A stretch of DNA of 64,000 nucleotides from assembly GCF_900141745.1 (NCBI RefSeq), contig NZ_FSRM01000002.1, positions 310,001 to 374,000 of the forward strand, given 5' to 3'. Position 1 is the stretch's first letter. Each line of letters opens with the position of its first letter. The position numbers and the translations under genes were made by a program. This DNA comes from Paraburkholderia phenazinium (lineage in GTDB: Bacteria > Pseudomonadota > Gammaproteobacteria > Burkholderiales > Burkholderiaceae). This document shows positions 7,847-17,543 of the stretch, in pieces. The notes under the pieces were generated by a model. It saw only the letters and a program-made list of their open reading frames with translations, searched no databases and was not told the DNA's origin.

Positions 7847-9997
7847 CTACTGCGTCTCGCGCTCAAACCCCGCCATCAACCCGCTCGCCCGCTGCACCTT
7901 CGCGCACACCGCCTGTTCGAGCACGGGCTTACCTTGCGGGATCGCCAGAGTCAGAAACGCCCGCGCCCGGGTGATGCCTGTGTAGACGAGTTCGCGCGAC
8001 AGAATAGGACTAAACGTATCGGGCAACACCAATGCGGCATGCATGAATTCCGAGCCCTGCGATTTGTGTACGGTGAGCGCGAGCACTGTTTCCACTGCCT
8101 GCAAACGGCTAGGCAAAACCCACTTGATGCCGCCTGTGCCGTCGGCCGCCGGAAAGGCCACTCGCAACACCGGGTTCTCATCCGTCGTGCCCGGAAGCTC
8201 CAGCGTGATGCCGATGTCGCCATTCATCAACCCCAACTCGTAATCGTTACGGGTTACGAGCACCGGCCGTCCCGGATACCACTCGCCGCGCATCGCAATC
8301 AGCCCGTCTTCCTGCAGCAGCCGGGCAATGCGCTTGTTGAGTCCTTCGACGCCCCACGGTCCGCGGCGCAACGCGCACAGAAGCTGGAATTCGCCGTGCG
8401 CCTTGAGCACCGCGCGCGCCCAAATGTCAAATGCTTCGGGCGCGTCGTAGCGTTCAGGCTGCTGGGTGCGCATCGTCTCCAGATAATGCCGATAGCCATA
8501 GCGTGGCCGGCCCAGCTCGCCATTCGCGCCGAACAATTGCGCTGACGCCGATGCATCGCTAGCGCCGCCGTATCCATCTATGACAAGTGCCTTAAAGGAC
8601 GCATCGTCAGTAGCCGAGCAAACCAGCAACGCGAGATCCGCGTGACCGTGTGTCCAGATCCTGGCGACAGCCGCAGCGTCACCCGCATTGACGAGCGTAG
8701 CGAGCTGGCCGATCCCGCTCTGTGCGGAAAACCGATGACTGTGCCGCAGCATCGCGATCGACTGATCGAGCGCCGTGCCCTGTTCGTCCAGCATGGCCTC
8801 CTCGATGCGCTCGCCGGTTGCGGCGAGCAGCCAGTCGCGCGTGGCCGGCGTGTAATGCCCTTCGCCCGCACGCTGACACAGTTCCCCGAGCACGGCCCCG
8901 GCTTCGACCGACGCCAACTGATCTTTATCGCCTAGCAGAATCAGCCGTGCCGATGCGGGCAATGCGTCGAGCACGGCCGCCATCATCTCGAGATCGACCA
9001 TGGAGGCTTCGTCGATCACCAGCACGTCAACCGGCAATGGATTGCTCGCGTCGTGACGAAAACGCCGGCTGTCGGGACGCGTGCCGAGCACGCGATGCAG
9101 CGTCGTCACTACGGTCGGGATCGCCTCGCGCACAGCCGCGCCGTTCGGCAGCGCGTCGACGGGCAGTTGCTCGACCGCGCCTGCAATCGACTCGTTCAGA
9201 CGCGCCGCGGCTTTACCGGTCGGCGCTGCGAGACGAATCCGCAACGGTCGCGCGGGACGCAGCGGATTCGCTATGCCGTCGAGTGCAAGCGTCTGCAGCA
9301 ACGCAAGCAGTCTGACCACGGTAGTCGTCTTGCCGGTGCCTGGGCCGCCGGTAATGATGCTGAACGCGCTGCGCGCTGCCAGTGCGCAAGCGAGCTTCTG
9401 CCAGTCCGCGCCCGTCACGCTGGCGGCGCGCGGTGGAAACAACGCGTCCAGCGCGGCACGCGCAGAACCAGCCTGGAGCGACGCTTCCATCTGCGCCGAC
9501 GCCGCAAGCCGACACTCGATGCCAGCGCGTACATCCTGCTCGTATTGCCAGTAGCGACGCAGATACAGCCGCGTGCCGACGAGCACGAGCGGCGTATTGC
9601 CGGCATCTGCGCCGACCAGCGCGGGCTGATCGAGCGCTCCCAGCCAGCGCGCGAGATTGACGCCTGCCAGGACTTCCGCCGGCGCCTGCGGCGGTTCCGC
9701 TGTGGTGAGCGCCTGCGGTCCATCAGGCGGCAACGAAAGCGCGAAGGTCGGATCGTCCAGTGTCGCCTGCAGGTCGAGGCACACATGGCCGCGCCCCAAC
9801 TGATGACTCGCGAGCGCGGCCGCCAGCACCAGTAGCGGCGGCGTCTGCGGTTCCTCCGTCCACAGGAAGCGCGCGAAGCCGGCATCGAGCGCGCGCAACC
9901 AGCCGCGCTCGACCCACTGGTCCAGCACGACGAGCATGCGGCGCGTGTCGCCCTTGGCGTCGATGACGGCTACGGTGTCGTTGGAACGGGGCGTCAT
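7847..9997 (-). CDS. recD: Exodeoxyribonuclease V alpha subunit RecD
   Basis: A 716-residue superfamily 1B helicase, the 5'-3' motor of the RecBCD enzyme that resects double-strand breaks. Walker A GGPGTGKTTT sits near residue 219, Walker B-like VLVIDEASMVDLEMM follows, and motif LTVHKSQGSEF with VYTGITRAR marks the C-terminal helicase motifs. It is longer than E. coli RecD (about 608 residues). It is the last gene of the five-gene repair operon, and its ATG overlaps the recB stop by 4 bp. Confidence 0.95.
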   Translation of the reverse strand: MTPRSNDTVAVIDAKGDTRRMLVVLDQWVERGWLRALDAGFARFLWTEEPQTPPLLVLAAALASHQLGRGHVCLDLQATLDDPTFALSLPPDGPQALTTAEPPQAPAEVLAGVNLARWLGALDQPALVGADAGNTPLVLVGTRLYLRRYWQYEQDVRAGIECRLAASAQMEASLQAGSARAALDALFPPRAASVTGADWQKLACALAARSAFSIITGGPGTGKTTTVVRLLALLQTLALDGIANPLRPARPLRIRLAAPTGKAAARLNESIAGAVEQLPVDALPNGAAVREAIPTVVTTLHRVLGTRPDSRRFRHDASNPLPVDVLVIDEASMVDLEMMAAVLDALPASARLILLGDKDQLASVEAGAVLGELCQRAGEGHYTPATRDWLLAATGERIEEAMLDEQGTALDQSIAMLRHSHRFSAQSGIGQLATLVNAGDAAAVARIWTHGHADLALLVCSATDDASFKALVIDGYGGASDASASAQLFGANGELGRPRYGYRHYLETMRTQQPERYDAPEAFDIWARAVLKAHGEFQLLCALRRGPWGVEGLNKRIARLLQEDGLIAMRGEWYPGRPVLVTRNDYELGLMNGDIGITLELPGTTDENPVLRVAFPAADGTGGIKWVLPSRLQAVETVLALTVHKSQGSEFMHAALVLPDTFSPILSRELVYTGITRARAFLTLAIPQGKPVLEQAVCAKVQRASGLMAGFERETQ

Positions 9998-12900
9998 TCG
10001 ATTTCCTTTAACGCATACTCATCGGCATCTTCGCCCGCGGAGCGATGATGCGCAAACAACGCATCCAGTTCTTCGATCAACTCGCGCGGCGGCCGCTCGA
10101 CATGCAAGCCCTGACCAGGCGCACGACCGCCCCGCAAAAACAGATACACCGCACCGCCCACATCACGGTCGTAGTCGTAATCCGGCAGACGCACTTTTAA
10201 CAAACGATGCAGTGCGAACAGATACAGCACGTACTGCAGTTCGTAGCGTGAATGCAGGATCTGCGCGCGCATCCTCGCCGGCGTGTACGCCGCGTCATCC
10301 GGTCCGAGCCAGTTCGACTTGTAGTCCGCGACGTAATAGCGACCTTCGTGTTCGAACACCAGATCGATAAAACCCTTGAGCATACCGTTCAGGCGGGCGG
10401 GCTCGAGCGCGGGCCGCGCTTCGCCATCGAGCGTCAGGTCGCACACGAGTTGATCGAGCACTTGTGTATCGACGGTGTGCGCCGCGAGCCAGAACTCCAT
10501 TTCGGCCATGTATGACGCGGGGTCGAGATTCGCCAGCACAACTGGCTGCACCGTCTCGCCTTCTATTGGCGGCAGTGCGAGCGGCGTGCGCAGCAGGTAC
10601 AGCAGCCAATCCGTCAACGGTTCGATCCAGCGCGGCCAGCCACGCAGATTGCAGCGGCGCGCCACGGTATCGCGCACCGTTTGCGGGTGGGCGGCGAGCT
10701 TCGCGAAGCCTTCGTTGGCCGCCCACTCCATCAGGTCATGCAGGAAACTGCCTGCGTCCGCGCCACGCAGAAAGCCATGCAAGGTCTCATCGGCCGGCAA
10801 CGCGAGCGCGGTCTCGGCCGCGGCGGGCTCTACCGGTTGCGCCTGCCGCGACTGGACTGTTGAAGCAACCTCGTCGTCTTCGAGCGCTTCTGCTTCCAGC
10901 AACTCGTGGAAAACATCTTCACTGCGCGTTTCAGGGGCCAAGCGTGAATCGTCTGTCGCCGCGTCGTCGGTCGCGCTTACCGGTACGGAAACTACATGAG
11001 CACCCGTACCGCCGATCACACCATTGTCCTTGCGCAGACTCGAATAACTGGCGATCCACCACGACTCGCGCACGGGCCGCGTCAGCATGCGAGCTTCACC
11101 GCGCAACTGCTGTGTGCCCAGCGGCACGAACGGTTCGCTGTTCGGAGGCGGCGCCTCGGCAATACTGATATCGCCACACGCACCTCGCAATTGCTCCAGC
11201 AACGCATTGAGTTCCGTGCCGGCAATCGGCTTGCCACCGCCGAGCAGATAGCCGAACGCGCTCAACTCGACGCTCTGGATCGGCGCAATCCCCACCCACG
11301 TCGCATAGCGCGCCCGCGTCAACGCCACATAGAGCTTGCGCAGGTCTTCGCCGAGCCGCTCGCGGTCCGCTCGCGGCAACACGTCGACGTCACCCAGCGT
11401 GATGTGCAACTTGCCCGCTTCGTCATGCCATTTGAGCGGCATATCGTCTGCATTGACCGGGCGGTAGGTGCACGCAAACGGCAGGAATACCAACGGATAC
11501 TCCAGCCCCTTTGACTTGTGTACCGTCACCACCTGCACCAGACCCGCATCGCTCTCGAGCCGCAGTTGCCGCGCATCGCCGCCCGCATTGGCGCCCTCGT
11601 CCGCGCACTGTTCGTCCAGATAGCGAATCAGCGCGTGCTCGCCGTCGAGCTGCGCACTGGCCTGTTGTAGCAGCTCGGCCAGATGCAGCAGGTTAGTCAG
11701 CACGCGTTCGCCGTTGACTGCCGCGCCTGCCGTCTGTCCGAGCAGCCGCTGCGGCACGTGAAAATCGTTGAGCAGACGGCGCAGCATCGGCAGCACGCCT
11801 TTGTCGCGCCAGCAGTCGCGGTAGTCGCGGAACCGCAGCACGCACTTCTCCCACGCAAGTTCGTCGCGGTTGAACGTATCAAGCGCGGCCCAATCGAGTC
11901 CGAGCGTCGCGGTCGCCAGCGCCGTGCGCACCAGACGCCCGTCATCGGGGTCCGCACACGCCGCGAGCCAGTGATGCAATTCCTGTGCTTCCCCCGTCTG
12001 AAACACCGAATCCCGATCGGACAGGTAGACGCTACGCACGCCGCGTTCTGCCAGCGCAGCGCGGATCGCACGCGCTTCCGTGCCGTTGTTGACCAGCACC
12101 GCCATATGGCCCGGCTGTAGCGGCGTATTGCCACTAGCGCCTTCGAAGCCCGCGTTGCCGGCTTGCCCCAGGTTGAGAAGGCGCACCATCTCAGTCGCGC
12201 AACTGGCGGCCATCTCGCGCAGATATGCTTCCTTGCTGAGCGGCTTGCCTTCGTCGACGGAGGGCAGCCACCACGCACTCAGCGCAGGCACCTCCATACC
12301 TTGGACCTGCAGCGAGTCTTTACGGCCTGCTGCGTCGGCGGCAATAAACGGAAGCGGATTGGCTCCCCCCTCGGCGCTGCGAAACAGGAATGCCCCCTCG
12401 CCGCTCTGCCGCTCTTCGGCCGCCTCGAAACAGCGATTGACGGCGTCCACCATTCCTTGCGTCGAGCGGAAGTTTTTCTTCAGCGTGAACAACCGTCCAG
12501 CGCAGGCACGACGCGCTCCGAGGTACGTGTAAATATCCGCACCACGGAACGCGTAAATCGCTTGCTTCGGATCGCCAATCAAAACGATTGCCGTGTCCGG
12601 ATCGTTCTCCTCAATGCGGTAGACGGCGTCGAAAATCCGGTATTGCACCGGGTCCGTGTCCTGGAACTCGTCGATCAGCGCGACCGGGTATTGCTGACGG
12701 ATGATCTCGGCCAAGCGTTTGCCGTTCGGCTTGTGCAAGGCTTCGTTAAGACGCGTGAGCAGATCGTCGAAACCCATCTGCGAACGGCGCGCTTCCTCTT
12801 CCGTGAAGCGCTGTGCAATCCAGCGTGCCGCGTGCCGCAGCAATGCGTGTTGCGCCGTGGGCTGTGCGGCCAACGCGTCGCGCAGCGTCTCCATCGCGAT

Positions 12901-13902
12901 GAAGGCAGGATGCGCCGGTGGCTCGCCGATGAGCCAGATTTCGGCGACGCCAGCCCGCGTAAACCGAGTCCACACTGCGGCGGTAGCCTCGAAATCGGGC
13001 CGCTGCATGTCGGGTGTGTTGGCCCAGTCGCGAAGCTTGTCGAGCCACTTCTTGCAGTTCGGTGCGTTCAGGCTCGTCGCCTTGAACTGCTTCTTCGCCC
13101 GCGCATCGTCGAACAGCGTCTGAAGCTCGTCGCACCACGCTGCCCAGTTCGTCTTCAGATGGTCGACATGTTCGCGCTGCTTTTTGCGCGCGTCCTGCAG
13201 TGCTTCGAGCGGTGGCGGGGCCTCTTCCAGCAGATCGGCATGGCCTAGCAGACCGCGAATCGCCTGCTGCAGCTTCGCCGGGCTCGCGAACCATTGGCGA
13301 ACTTCCGCCGCCGACTGCACATCAAGCGGCGCAAGGAAGGTGCGCCAGTAATCGCGCACGACTTCCGCGCGCAACTCGCTCTGGTCGGTTTCGAGCGTCT
13401 GCGAAAACAGGCTGTCGCTGTCGAACGCATGCTCGCTCAGCATGCGGTTGCACCAGCCGTGAATCGTGGAGACCGCGGCCTCGTCCATCCATTCGGCGGC
13501 GAGTTGAAGGCGGTGCGCGCAGGCGGCCCACTGGTCGGCGTCGTAGCTGTCACGCAAGTCGTGCAACAGGTCCTTGCCGGAGGGGAGCGGTTCAACCTCC
13601 TCCGGCGACGCGCGGAAATACGCGGCGGCCTCGATCAGCCGCGCGCGGATGCGATCCCGCAACTCCTTGGTGGCCGCATCAGTAAACGTCACGACGAGTA
13701 TTTCGGGCGGCGTCAGCGGCCGTGCCTCGCTATCCGCTCCACGATGACCGAGCACGAGCCGGACGTACAACATAGCGATCGTGAAGGTCTTGCCAGTACC
13801 GGCGCTCGCTTCGATCAGGCTGCTGCCCTGCAGTGGAAATTCAAGCGGCTTCAGCTCTACCGCGGTTCCCTCGGACTGCTGCGTTGTCAGGGGAGTATTC
13901 AT
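9994..13902 (-). CDS. recB: Exodeoxyribonuclease V beta subunit RecB
   Basis: A 1302-residue UvrD-type helicase-nuclease. Walker A EASAGTGKTF is at residues 32-41, VALIDEFQDTDPVQYRIF is the DEAD-like motif, and VVTVHKSKGLEYPLVFLPF is motif V/VI. The C-terminal nuclease core is intact, with GFIDLVF and YVADYKSNWLG near residues 1180-1200 supplying the metal-binding Asp and catalytic Lys. It unwinds and degrades ends and loads RecA at Chi in the E. coli paradigm. Four-bp ATGA overlaps join it to recC upstream and recD downstream. Confidence 0.96.
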   Translation of the reverse strand: MNTPLTTQQSEGTAVELKPLEFPLQGSSLIEASAGTGKTFTIAMLYVRLVLGHRGADSEARPLTPPEILVVTFTDAATKELRDRIRARLIEAAAYFRASPEEVEPLPSGKDLLHDLRDSYDADQWAACAHRLQLAAEWMDEAAVSTIHGWCNRMLSEHAFDSDSLFSQTLETDQSELRAEVVRDYWRTFLAPLDVQSAAEVRQWFASPAKLQQAIRGLLGHADLLEEAPPPLEALQDARKKQREHVDHLKTNWAAWCDELQTLFDDARAKKQFKATSLNAPNCKKWLDKLRDWANTPDMQRPDFEATAAVWTRFTRAGVAEIWLIGEPPAHPAFIAMETLRDALAAQPTAQHALLRHAARWIAQRFTEEEARRSQMGFDDLLTRLNEALHKPNGKRLAEIIRQQYPVALIDEFQDTDPVQYRIFDAVYRIEENDPDTAIVLIGDPKQAIYAFRGADIYTYLGARRACAGRLFTLKKNFRSTQGMVDAVNRCFEAAEERQSGEGAFLFRSAEGGANPLPFIAADAAGRKDSLQVQGMEVPALSAWWLPSVDEGKPLSKEAYLREMAASCATEMVRLLNLGQAGNAGFEGASGNTPLQPGHMAVLVNNGTEARAIRAALAERGVRSVYLSDRDSVFQTGEAQELHHWLAACADPDDGRLVRTALATATLGLDWAALDTFNRDELAWEKCVLRFRDYRDCWRDKGVLPMLRRLLNDFHVPQRLLGQTAGAAVNGERVLTNLLHLAELLQQASAQLDGEHALIRYLDEQCADEGANAGGDARQLRLESDAGLVQVVTVHKSKGLEYPLVFLPFACTYRPVNADDMPLKWHDEAGKLHITLGDVDVLPRADRERLGEDLRKLYVALTRARYATWVGIAPIQSVELSAFGYLLGGGKPIAGTELNALLEQLRGACGDISIAEAPPPNSEPFVPLGTQQLRGEARMLTRPVRESWWIASYSSLRKDNGVIGGTGAHVVSVPVSATDDAATDDSRLAPETRSEDVFHELLEAEALEDDEVASTVQSRQAQPVEPAAAETALALPADETLHGFLRGADAGSFLHDLMEWAANEGFAKLAAHPQTVRDTVARRCNLRGWPRWIEPLTDWLLYLLRTPLALPPIEGETVQPVVLANLDPASYMAEMEFWLAAHTVDTQVLDQLVCDLTLDGEARPALEPARLNGMLKGFIDLVFEHEGRYYVADYKSNWLGPDDAAYTPARMRAQILHSRYELQYVLYLFALHRLLKVRLPDYDYDRDVGGAVYLFLRGGRAPGQGLHVERPPRELIEELDALFAHHRSAGEDADEYALKEIE

Positions 13903-16900
13903 TGCGCGTCTCCCGTTTGTGACGGTGCAATTTTCGGCTTCGACGCCGAGACCGGAATCGCGCGATGCAGCGGTAACAACAGTGCGACGGCAAGTGTCTC
14001 GAACTCGCCGCTTTCGGCAAGCGCGTCGAAATCCGGGTAGGCACGGGAGAGATACGCGTTAGTCTGCCGCTCGCCTGCCTGGCGACCCACGCCATCGTAA
14101 GTGAGACGGGCGGCTTCGCGCGCTTCGTTGAGCTGCGCAGCGAGCGTCTCGCCGCTACCACTGAAGTCATGCTCGCCACCCGCGCCCGTGCGACTCTCGG
14201 CATCGGCGAAATCAAGCGCGCCTGGCCGCTTCCTAAGCCACGCAAACGCCGTTCTCACGGCGAGCGGCAGCGGTTTGCGTGTGCCTTCGTCCCAGGCTCG
14301 CAGCAAGGTCAGCAGATGCGCGCGCGCCACGTCCTCCGCGAGCGGTGTGAACTCCACGCTCCCTACCTTGCTGACGATTACGGTCGTGACCGCGCCTGCG
14401 GCAAGCTGCGCGGCCAGGTGCCCCACCCAATAGGCGATAAGCCGGTCGCCGCGATACTTGCGGTCCTTGATCAGCGTGCCCGGTTCGAGAAACACCCGGC
14501 CACGGGTATGGTTGGGACCGGCCCGCAATTCGCCGACCCAGTCTTCGATCGTCAGCGTGCCCAAACCCGGGCCGCCCTCCACGCGCAGTTCGAATTGCTC
14601 GTCGAGAAGATCGGGCCAGCGCTGCAGTTCCGCCCGAAAGCGCTCGAACAGATCGGCCATCGGTTCCATCAACTCACCGGCGATAACCTCGCCGAAACCG
14701 CCCGCCGCCAGATCGCCGCTGCGATGCATGCGCTCGAGGCGCGCTATAGCGGCCGGCAACACATCTTCATCACCGCGCTCCAAGGCTGCAGCCTGTGCGC
14801 GAATCAGTTCATTCTGCAATTGCCACGCTTCAAGCTGATTGACTTCAAAAGGCTCGTGATTCTCGCTGGCCGCATCTTCGGCTTCGAAAGCGACGCGCAG
14901 ACGCTGCCGGAAGAAGCTCTTGACCGGATCCTTGAGGAAGTCCGCCAGCTCGCGCACCGATAACGGCTCGGTCCGCTCCAGCGGCGGTAGCGGCGCATCA
15001 TCTGCGGCTGTGCCAAAGCCAGACCGCGGCACAGCCCGGCTCCATTCCCGTGCATACGTGAACAACCCCGACGCCTTCGGCTGCACCGGGAAATAATCCG
15101 CGCTGAACGGTTGCAGCTTGTGATCCACTGTAAGCGCCTTGAGGAGCGCATCCGCATCATCATCCGCTGCGCCTTCGAGACGCCAGCCCGCTTTCAGATG
15201 ATCGCGCAACTGACCGACCAGCACCGACGGCGGACGCGGCGTGTTGTCGTTGACACTGCGCCCCACCCACGACACATGCAGATGCTCGCGTGCCGACAGC
15301 AGCGCCTCCAGAAACAGATAACGATCGTCCTCACGACGCGAGCGGTCACCAGGCCGGTAGTTGCGGCGCATCAGGTCGAAGTCGAGCGGCATCCGGTTAC
15401 GCGGATAGTCGCCGTCGTTCATGCCGAGCAGACAGCCGACGCGAAACGGAATCGCGCGCATCGGCATCAGCGTTGCGAAGGTGACGGCGCCAGCAAAGAA
15501 GCGCTGCGTCAGGCCACCGCCTTCGAACTGGGACAACCAGTAGTCGCCGACAATCGAAAGCGGCAGCTCGCCCGTAAGCGCCGCTTCGTCGCACGCATCG
15601 CGCCAGGCTTCGAGCGCGGCGTCGAGGCGTTCCAGTGTGTAGGCGTCCTCGCTATCGTCGGTGGCGAAGAAAGTGGTCTTGAGCCAACGCAGACGGTTGC
15701 ACCATTCCTCCACCGTAGCGGGCTCGCGTAGCGTCTTCCAGGTGTGGTCGAGCGCATCGACGAGGCGCGTCAGCGGCCCTAGCAACGCCGCATCCAGTCC
15801 GCCGATTTCCGCATACGGTTCGATCTCGCGCCACGCGCCGGCTTTGTCACCCGCTGCATAGCCGAGCAGCATCCGGCGCAGACCGAAGGCCCAGCTGTTC
15901 GGCGCGTTGTCGGCGCCGGCCTGCGGTAAGCCCAGGCTCGCGCGCTGTTCAGCGTGCAGCCCCCAACGGATATTGGCCCCGCTGATCCACGTCCGCAGCT
16001 TCGGAAGATCGTCCGTACTGATGCCGAAGCGCGCGCGCAGCGCGGGCACTTCGAGCAGATCGAGCACATCGCTGACCGTCAGACGCGATTGCGGCAGCGC
16101 CAGCAGCGTTTCGAGCGCGCCGATCAGCGGATCGAAATCGCGCTGTCCGCGGTCTGCCACGCTGAATGGGATGTAGCGCGGGTCTTCCTTGTCGAGCAGA
16201 CCGAACACGGCCTGGATATGCGGCGTATAGACTTCGATATCCGGTACCATCACGATCACGTCGCGGGGACGCAAGGTCGAATCTGCGGCGAACGCGGCCA
16301 GCAACTGGTCGTGCAGGATCTCCACTTCGCGCTGCGCGCTGTGCGCGACGTGGAAGCGAATCGAGTGGTCCGTGTGTGGGTCCACTTCGTCCCAGAGTTC
16401 ACGTGTTTCCCGTATTGGCCGCAGATCGCGAATGTCGTCTTGCAGCTGCTGCAGCATGGTCAGCGCGTCATCGCTTTCGAACAGGTCGATACGCTGCCCG
16501 ATGCCGGTGAACTGCGACGCGTAGCGCGCGCGTTCCTCCGCGCTGTCGTACTCATCGAGCAGACCGATAAAGTCGCGGCCCTGTTTCCCCCACGCCGCCA
16601 GCAACGGTTGCGCGTGCAGGTGCAACTGCGCATCGTCCATTGCGACAGGCGCGCCCTGGCGGCGCTGCTGGCGCGAGCGCTCCGCCCGCAGCAAATCCTT
16701 GTCGGCGACGATGTCGGCCCAATAATGCGCACAAGGGTTATGCACGCACATCAGCACCTGGGTCCAGCGCGAGAGCGCGGCGAGCACTTCCACCGCCTGC
16801 CTCGGCAAACTCGAAATGCCGAAAATGATCACCCGTCGTGGCAAATCAGCCGGACGTTCGTCGTCAGGCATGGCAGCGGCACGCCGCATGAATTCTTCGT

Positions 16901-17543
16901 GCACCGCGGCGCGTCCAACCGTCGCCATGTCGATGCCATCCGGTGTATGTGCCTCGACGTCCTCCAGCAGCGAGCGCCATAGCGCCGCCTGCCAGCGGTA
17001 TTCGTCCGGCAGCGGCGTGCTGTTGTTGCGCGCGTCGATCTGCACGTCCTTGCCCGCGGCCCATGCCGCGAGCCAGTCCGCGCGGTACACCTGATACTGG
17101 TCGAACAGATCCGCCACCCGCTGCGCAAGCTGGAAGCGTTTGCGCTGGTCGTCGTCGCGGGACATGAAGCGTTTGAGCGGCGCGTACTCTGGTGATTCGA
17201 GCAGCTCGGGCAGCAGACGCGTGAGCCGCCATACGAGGCGCGATTTGTCGAACGGCGAGATGGCCGGCACCGAGTCTTCGCCAAGTACCGCGCGATACAC
17301 CTGCCACAGGAAGCTCGCCGGCAGCGACATATCGAGCGCTGCCGAAATACCGCAACCACCGTCTTCAGGATCGGCGGCCAGAGCGAGTTTTAGCCATTGA
17401 GCAATGCCGTTGCTCTGGACGAGGATGACCTCCTTTTCCAGCGGCCTCAGCGGATGCTGGCGAATCCATTGCACCATCAGATCGCGCAGGCGTTCCGGCT
17501 GATTACCGTGGACCAGCATAAGCCCCGCGGGAATCGAACTCAT
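13899..17543 (-). CDS. recC: Exodeoxyribonuclease V gamma subunit RecC
   Basis: A 1214-residue RecC-family protein, slightly longer than the E. coli subunit. It begins MLVHGNQPERLRDLMVQW and contains ILVQSNGIAQWLK-like, DVIVMVPDIEVYTPHIQAVF and FCV-type conserved blocks of the inactive helicase fold that recognises Chi and separates strands. The C-terminal third (FLKDPVKSFFRQRLRV onward) is the degenerate nuclease-like domain. The start overlaps the stop of the upstream ATPase gene by 4 bp and its stop overlaps recB, so it is translated as part of the coupled operon. Confidence 0.95.
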   Translation of the reverse strand: MSSIPAGLMLVHGNQPERLRDLMVQWIRQHPLRPLEKEVILVQSNGIAQWLKLALAADPEDGGCGISAALDMSLPASFLWQVYRAVLGEDSVPAISPFDKSRLVWRLTRLLPELLESPEYAPLKRFMSRDDDQRKRFQLAQRVADLFDQYQVYRADWLAAWAAGKDVQIDARNNSTPLPDEYRWQAALWRSLLEDVEAHTPDGIDMATVGRAAVHEEFMRRAAAMPDDERPADLPRRVIIFGISSLPRQAVEVLAALSRWTQVLMCVHNPCAHYWADIVADKDLLRAERSRQQRRQGAPVAMDDAQLHLHAQPLLAAWGKQGRDFIGLLDEYDSAEERARYASQFTGIGQRIDLFESDDALTMLQQLQDDIRDLRPIRETRELWDEVDPHTDHSIRFHVAHSAQREVEILHDQLLAAFAADSTLRPRDVIVMVPDIEVYTPHIQAVFGLLDKEDPRYIPFSVADRGQRDFDPLIGALETLLALPQSRLTVSDVLDLLEVPALRARFGISTDDLPKLRTWISGANIRWGLHAEQRASLGLPQAGADNAPNSWAFGLRRMLLGYAAGDKAGAWREIEPYAEIGGLDAALLGPLTRLVDALDHTWKTLREPATVEEWCNRLRWLKTTFFATDDSEDAYTLERLDAALEAWRDACDEAALTGELPLSIVGDYWLSQFEGGGLTQRFFAGAVTFATLMPMRAIPFRVGCLLGMNDGDYPRNRMPLDFDLMRRNYRPGDRSRREDDRYLFLEALLSAREHLHVSWVGRSVNDNTPRPPSVLVGQLRDHLKAGWRLEGAADDDADALLKALTVDHKLQPFSADYFPVQPKASGLFTYAREWSRAVPRSGFGTAADDAPLPPLERTEPLSVRELADFLKDPVKSFFRQRLRVAFEAEDAASENHEPFEVNQLEAWQLQNELIRAQAAALERGDEDVLPAAIARLERMHRSGDLAAGGFGEVIAGELMEPMADLFERFRAELQRWPDLLDEQFELRVEGGPGLGTLTIEDWVGELRAGPNHTRGRVFLEPGTLIKDRKYRGDRLIAYWVGHLAAQLAAGAVTTVIVSKVGSVEFTPLAEDVARAHLLTLLRAWDEGTRKPLPLAVRTAFAWLRKRPGALDFADAESRTGAGGEHDFSGSGETLAAQLNEAREAARLTYDGVGRQAGERQTNAYLSRAYPDFDALAESGEFETLAVALLLPLHRAIPVSASKPKIAPSQTGDAQ